In this document: in pieces, positions 6,652 through 9,377 of the stretch
Layout: each line of letters opens with the position of its first letter
Numbering within the stretch: the stretch's first letter is position 1
Assembly: GCA_910586005.1 (NCBI GenBank)
Contig: CAJUHG010000092.1
Location: 1-9,377, forward strand
Length of the DNA stretch: 9,377 nucleotides
Reading direction: 5' to 3'
From: an uncultured Lachnospiraceae bacterium
GTDB lineage: Bacteria; Bacillota; Clostridia; Lachnospirales; Lachnospiraceae
The notes under the pieces: generated by a model
Told to the model about the DNA's origin: nothing
The model's input: only the letters and a program-made list of their open reading frames with translations
Databases searched by the model: none
Translations under genes and position numbers: made by a program

Positions 6652-6680
6652 ATTATAGCACTCCTTATATTGCAAATCAA
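6652..6680 (-). promoter_or_regulatory. Sigma-A promoter of the binding protein-kinase-regulator operon
   Basis: On the minus strand TTGATT (6680-6675), a 17-base spacer and TATAAT (6657-6652), with TG two bases upstream of the -10 (extended -10, GTGCTATAAT). This is a strong match. The start is predicted near 6645, about 100 bases before the first ATG. The PAP2 gene promoter shares the same GTGCTATAATC string. Confidence 0.8.
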
Positions 6681-6687
6681 GCCTACA

Positions 6688-6849
6688 TCAACTCCCAATC
6701 TCCTCCATCTTTAGGAGTACTGAATATTCAGTGGATACCCGTTTTATATCCACCCAAGTAGCACAAAAAGCTTGCACATTTTGACCCGTCAACATAATTG
6801 CGAAGTAATATTCACCTTTTATATTGCATGCACATCTTACTTTTCTTTC
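6688..6849 (-). other. Hairpin-rich intergenic segment with an unbroken 53-codon frame; possible repeat or gene remnant
   Basis: Between the PAP2 terminator and the operon promoter, the minus strand is open for 53 codons from a stop at 6850-6852 to TGA at 6690-6688. The only early in-frame ATG is at 6795 (M-L-T-G-Q-N-V-Q-A-F), giving 35 residues ending K-M-E-E-I-G-S. No ribosome site precedes it. The same DNA carries the palindromes TGCATGCA, TTGAC-GG-GTCAA (6781-6792), GTGGATA-9-TATCCAC (6731-6753) and ACTGAATATTCAGT (6719-6732). I do not recognise a protein family. The hairpins favour a structured intergenic repeat over a gene. Confidence 0.35.
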
Positions 6850-6852
6850 CTA

Positions 6853-6899
6853 TAAAAGAAAAAAATAACAGCCTCCATACTTATTTTCTGGAGGCTGTT
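6853..6899 (-). terminator. Intrinsic terminator of the PAP2 gene
   Basis: A perfect 11-bp stem, AACAGCCTCCA with TGGAGGCTGTT (6899-6889 and 6877-6867), has an 11-base loop and is followed on the minus strand by ATTTTTTTCTTTT. It begins four bases after the PAP2 stop and isolates that gene from the sensor operon downstream. Confidence 0.9.
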
Positions 6900-6902
6900 G
6901 TT

Positions 6903-7577
6903 CTAAATTTCTCTATATTGTCTCTTATAGACATGTTTTCTGCTTGTTAATAATTCACTACCATACACCAAAGTATACATAATCGTTGCCATAATAAATG
7001 CAGTTATGACATCAAATACAGAATGTTGTTTTAAAAACATTGTGGATGCAATAATAGAAACCATCAATACACCAGAGCTTCTACGAATCCATTTTTTCTC
7101 TTTCAATTGTCTACTATGCATCACAGCAAGATGAACAGCAATAGAATTATATACATGAATGCTTGGAAACAAGTTCGTGGGTGTATCTACCATATATAAT
7201 CCCTTCACTAGGGTAACAAATATATTATCCCTCTCAAATACTCTAGGACGTAAGTAATGTCCATTTGGATATACTGTGGATATCACCAGAAAAACTGTCA
7301 TTCCAACAAACAGAAAAAAACAAATTTTATAATAATCTTGCACATCTTTAAAAAAGAAATAAGTGATTGCAATCGCTACATATGCAAACCATAAAAAATA
7401 AGGAACAACAAATATTTCTAAAAAGGGAATATAGTCATCTGCTGCCATATGAATCACATGGAATCGCCTAGTCACAGTTCTTTCTAAATAAGCAAACCAT
7501 ACCAAATAAATAAGTAAATACGACAAAATCCACCCATGTCGATAACGATAGAGAACATCCTTTAATTTTGCTTTCAT
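6903..7577 (-). CDS. PAP2-superfamily membrane phosphatase/phosphotransferase-like protein
   Basis: 224 residues with about six membrane segments (near 14-30, 51-72, 85-101, 142-153, 168-182, 187-206). Two PAP2 motifs are visible: P-S-I-H at 138-141 (motif 2, catalytic-site His141) and K-Q-H-S-V-F-D at 183-189 (motif 3, His185 nucleophile and Asp189). A motif 1-like H-Y-L-R-P lies at 107-111. This arrangement resembles the PAP2/inositol-phosphotransferase-like group, whose members act on phospholipid or isoprenoid phosphates at the membrane; the exact substrate is unknown. The gene stands alone, with its own promoter (7644-7672) and terminator (6853-6899). The start is supported by a GAAGGGTG ribosome site 5 bases before the ATG. 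No functional link to the sensor-PTS locus is evident. Confidence 0.85.
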   Translation of the reverse strand: MKAKLKDVLYRYRHGWILSYLLIYLVWFAYLERTVTRRFHVIHMAADDYIPFLEIFVVPYFLWFAYVAIAITYFFFKDVQDYYKICFFLFVGMTVFLVISTVYPNGHYLRPRVFERDNIFVTLVKGLYMVDTPTNLFPSIHVYNSIAVHLAVMHSRQLKEKKWIRRSSGVLMVSIIASTMFLKQHSVFDVITAFIMATIMYTLVYGSELLTSRKHVYKRQYREI

Positions 7578-7643
7578 AAATACACCCTTCTCACCTTATT
7601 GAATCCTATTGTTCCAAATACATTTTATGAGTTATCTCACTGG

Positions 7644-7672
7644 ATTATAGCACAGGAAATCTCTATAAACAA
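7644..7672 (-). promoter_or_regulatory. Sigma-A promoter of the PAP2 gene
   Basis: On the minus strand TTGTTT (7672-7667), a 17-base spacer and TATAAT (7649-7644), with TGTGC immediately upstream making an extended -10. The leader to the ATG at 7577 is about 60 bases. Confidence 0.75.
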
Positions 7673-7692
7673 TCTATTTTTCTTGAATTAAG

Positions 7693-7726
7693 AAATTCTT
7701 ATTAAAATTCTTTCAAAAAATTCTTA
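7693..7726. repeat. Three AAATTCTT repeats in the divergent promoter region
   Basis: AAATTCTT occurs at 7693, 7705 and 7718, spaced 12 and 13 bases apart, between the PAP2 and alcohol dehydrogenase promoters. The first copy lies in the near-palindrome TAAGAAATTCTTA. They could be curved A-tract DNA, UP elements or binding sites. Apart from these, 7673-7772 is plain AT-rich sequence. Confidence 0.35.
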
Positions 7727-7772
7727 TCTCTATTTTTTGTTTATTTTCTTACTATTATCCCCTATTTTTCAA

Positions 7773-7801
7773 TTGACTTTTATATAATATGATGATAGTA
7801 T
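7773..7801 (+). promoter_or_regulatory. Sigma-A promoter of the alcohol dehydrogenase gene
   Basis: TTGACT (7773-7778), a 17-base spacer and TAGTAT (7796-7801), with TGA just before the -10. The start is expected near 7808, leaving an untranslated leader of about 158 bases before the ATG at 7967. A weak stem around GTTCTTCC/GGAAC (near 7868-7885) is the only structure I see in the leader; no known riboswitch was recognised. Confidence 0.7.
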
Positions 7802-7802
7802 T

Positions 7803-7820
7803 TTGTTAGAGTTGCAACAA
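7803..7820. promoter_or_regulatory. Rex-like operator candidate
   Basis: TTGTTAGAGTTGCAACAA matches the Rex redox-repressor consensus TTGTTAANNNNTTAACAA at 11 of 14 fixed positions and has perfect TTGTT/AACAA outer arms. It begins one base after the -10 box and spans the predicted transcription start, an ideal place for a repressor. Rex commonly controls fermentative alcohol dehydrogenases in Firmicutes. The assignment is inference. Confidence 0.45.
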
Positions 7821-7966
7821 ATTTCGTTCTATCGCTTAAATTATGGAGTTATATTGTTTGATTATTGTTCTTCCTTTTTGGAACGGTATCTCTACAAAAA
7901 GTAACTTATAAAACTATAAATTAGCAACTTTGATTTTAATTCTTATTTAATAGGAGGTATTTTTTT

Positions 7967-9157
7967 ATGGCACGTTTTACATTACCAAGAGATTTATATC
8001 ATGGGAAAGGTTCTCTAGAAGAACTAAAACATTTAATTGGCAAAAAAGCAATTGTTGTTGTGGGCGGGGGGTCCATGAGACGTTTTGGTTTTCTTGACCG
8101 TGCAGTTGATTATCTGAAAGAAGCAGGTATGGAAGTAGCATTGTTTGAAAATGTAGAACCAGATCCAAGTGTGGAAACTGTTATGAAGGGTGCAGAAAAA
8201 ATGCGCGAATTTGAGCCTGACTGGATTATTTCAATGGGTGGAGGTTCTCCCATCGATGCTGCAAAAGCAATGTGGGCATTTTATGAATATCCTGAAACTA
8301 CTTTTGAGGATTTGATTACTCCATTTAATTTCCCAACTTTAAGAACAAAGGCCAAATTCTGTGCGATTCCTTCCACTTCTGGTACTGCAACAGAAGTCAC
8401 TGCTTTTTCTGTTATTACAGATTATGAGAAAGGAATTAAATATCCCTTAGCAGATTTTAATATTACACCAGATGTTGCAATTGTAGATCCAGACCTAGCA
8501 GAAACTATGCCCAAAAAATTAACAGCTCACACAGGCATGGATGCTATGACTCATGCAATTGAAGCATATGTTTCCACTTTACATTGTGATTATACAGATC
8601 CTTTGGCATTACATGCCATTAAAATGATTCATTGTGATTTAAAGGCTTCTTTTGATGGAGATATGGATGCACGTGACCGTATGCATAATGCACAATGTCT
8701 TGCAGGAATGGCATTTTCAAATGCTCTTTTAGGAATTGTACATTCTATGGCACATAAAACAGGAGCTGCCTATAGTGGTGGACATATTGTACATGGATGT
8801 GCAAATGCTATGTATCTACCTAAAGTTATTAAATATAATGCTCAAAATGAAGAGGCTGCAATACGTTACGCTGAGATTGCTACCTTTATTGGATTAAAAG
8901 GGGCTAATACCACTGAATTAGTAGATGCTTTAATTGCAGAACTAAAATCTATGAATAAATCTTTAGAAATTCCTTCTTGCATCAAAGATTATGAAGGTGG
9001 CATAATAGATGAAAAAGAATTTATGGATAAATTGCCAGAAGTTGCAAAACTAGCAATTTCTGATGCCTGTACAGGCTCTAATCCAAGAATTCCTACTCCT
9101 GAAGAAATGGAGAAACTATTAAAGGCATGTTTCTATGATGAGGAAATTGATTTTTAA
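7967..9157 (+). CDS. Iron-dependent (class III) alcohol dehydrogenase, butanol-dehydrogenase-like
   Basis: 396 residues, full length. It reversibly reduces aldehydes to alcohols with NAD(P)H in the cytoplasm and likely serves fermentation. The N-terminal Rossmann-like domain has V-V-G-G-G-S-M-R-R at 31-39 and G-G-G-S-P-I-D at 91-97. The G-G-G-S-x-(K/R)-(K/R) loop resembles that of NADPH-using relatives of the YqhD/butanol dehydrogenase type, so NADPH use is possible but unproven. Metal ligands are predicted at D192, H196 (M-D-A-M-T-H-A-I-E-A-Y), H259 (V-H-S-M-A-H) and H276 (H-G-C-A-N-A). The S-G-G-H-I-V stretch before H276 is three residues longer than the H-I-P seen in many relatives. AGGAGG at 7952-7957 lies 9 bases before the ATG. 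The gene is monocistronic, with its own promoter and terminator, and is divergent from PAP2. Confidence 0.95.
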   Translation: MARFTLPRDLYHGKGSLEELKHLIGKKAIVVVGGGSMRRFGFLDRAVDYLKEAGMEVALFENVEPDPSVETVMKGAEKMREFEPDWIISMGGGSPIDAAKAMWAFYEYPETTFEDLITPFNFPTLRTKAKFCAIPSTSGTATEVTAFSVITDYEKGIKYPLADFNITPDVAIVDPDLAETMPKKLTAHTGMDAMTHAIEAYVSTLHCDYTDPLALHAIKMIHCDLKASFDGDMDARDRMHNAQCLAGMAFSNALLGIVHSMAHKTGAAYSGGHIVHGCANAMYLPKVIKYNAQNEEAAIRYAEIATFIGLKGANTTELVDALIAELKSMNKSLEIPSCIKDYEGGIIDEKEFMDKLPEVAKLAISDACTGSNPRIPTPEEMEKLLKACFYDEEIDF

Positions 9158-9237
9158 AGACTTTTTACATAGTCAAGGTGGATATTCGCAATCCACTTCG
9201 CTACTTTCTTGGTGAGATTAAAAAAGAAAAATTCTAG
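9157..9237 (+). other. Post-stop hairpin element resembling the 6731-6818 segment
   Basis: Just after the dehydrogenase stop a stem GTGGAT/ATCCAC (9178-9183 and 9191-9196, 7-base loop) forms without a following T-run, so it is not a standard terminator. AAGGTGGATATTCGCAAT (9175-9192) matches the minus strand of 6818-6797 except for one substitution and a 4-base gap. A 26-codon frame without a start codon crosses it and ends at TAG 9235-9237 (K-V-D-I-R-N-P-L-R-Y-F-L-G). It is probably a fragment of an intergenic repeat. Confidence 0.35.
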
Positions 9238-9278
9238 ATTTTCAAGTACTTTACGTTTGATAGAAAATTTTTAAAGAA

Positions 9279-9329
9279 AAAATATCTTTCTAAAATATTT
9301 TAAGGTTTTGGAAAGATATTTTCTTTTTT
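9279..9329 (+). terminator. Intrinsic terminator of the alcohol dehydrogenase gene
   Basis: AAAATATCTTTC (9279-9290) pairs perfectly with GAAAGATATTTT (9311-9322). The stem extends inward through a G-U pair and TAAAA/TTTTG to about 17 bp and is followed by CTTTTTTC. It lies about 120 bases after the stop. Confidence 0.8.
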
Positions 9330-9337
9330 CTCTTATA

Positions 9338-9377
9338 GGAAATACCTTGTCACGCTAAAGCGTGAAAGTATATTTCC
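9338..9377. repeat. Nested inverted repeat at the window end
   Basis: The outer arms GGAAATA (9338-9344) and TATTTCC (9371-9377) enclose an inner hairpin, CACGC-TAAA-GCGTG (9351-9364). It has no T-run on the plus strand. It may be a repeat unit or an operator of the next gene, and it may continue past the edge. Confidence 0.4.

Noticed and set aside
6720..6760. Catabolite-responsive (cre) sites here and near 7880
   Set aside because: The CG-centred candidates miss conserved positions of WTGNAANCGNWNNCA or have the wrong spacing.
6545..6902. tRNA or known small RNA in the hairpin-rich spacer
   Set aside because: The palindromes do not form a cloverleaf, no TTCGA-type T-loop or CCA end is present, and no known RNA class was recognised.
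7977..8168. Minus-strand open frame opposite the start of the alcohol dehydrogenase
   Set aside because: It is a shadow of a full-length, motif-complete gene on the other strand.

Overview
The window is AT-rich, with strong AGGAGG-type ribosome sites, sigma-A promoters, U-tract terminators and gene types typical of low-GC gut Clostridia. Lachnospiraceae is my best guess, from gene style alone. Ten protein genes are visible; one is cut by the left edge.

Positions 1-1967 (minus strand) hold a mannose/fructose/sorbose-class PTS permease in the order IIA, IIB, IIC, IID. The junctions are 11, 12 and 1 bases, and IID runs off the left end. The phospho-acceptor histidines of IIA and IIB are intact. 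The substrate cannot be read from sequence.

Positions 2163-6544 (minus strand, directly upstream of the PTS) hold a four-gene unit transcribed from a near-consensus extended -10 promoter at 6652-6680. In order it encodes a membrane-anchored RbsB-like type 1 sugar-binding protein, a multi-pass HisKA_3-type histidine kinase with no sizeable extracellular domain, a NarL/LuxR-type response regulator, and a family 1 (maltose-binding-like) solute-binding protein. The kinase, regulator and second binding protein are joined by 8- and 1-base overlaps. No ABC permease or ATPase gene is present. The most economical reading is that the binding proteins are extracellular sugar sensors for the kinase, and that the regulator switches on the adjacent PTS. 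The 195-base gap before the PTS holds a perfect 16-bp inverted repeat plus a further direct copy of its arm, placed like activator sites upstream of a weak-35 promoter. This sensor-PTS locus is the main point of interest.

Positions 6545-6902 hold the leader and promoter of the sensor operon, a hairpin-rich segment that may be an intergenic repeat, and the terminator of the next gene. Positions 6903-7577 (minus) encode a small PAP2-like membrane phosphatase/phosphotransferase. Positions 7578-7966 form a divergent promoter region. Positions 7967-9157 (plus) encode an iron-dependent alcohol dehydrogenase with a Rex-like operator candidate just after its -10 box. Positions 9158-9377 hold a hairpin element resembling the one at 6731-6818, a terminator and a nested inverted repeat at the window end. 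No tRNA, rRNA, CRISPR array or transposase was seen.
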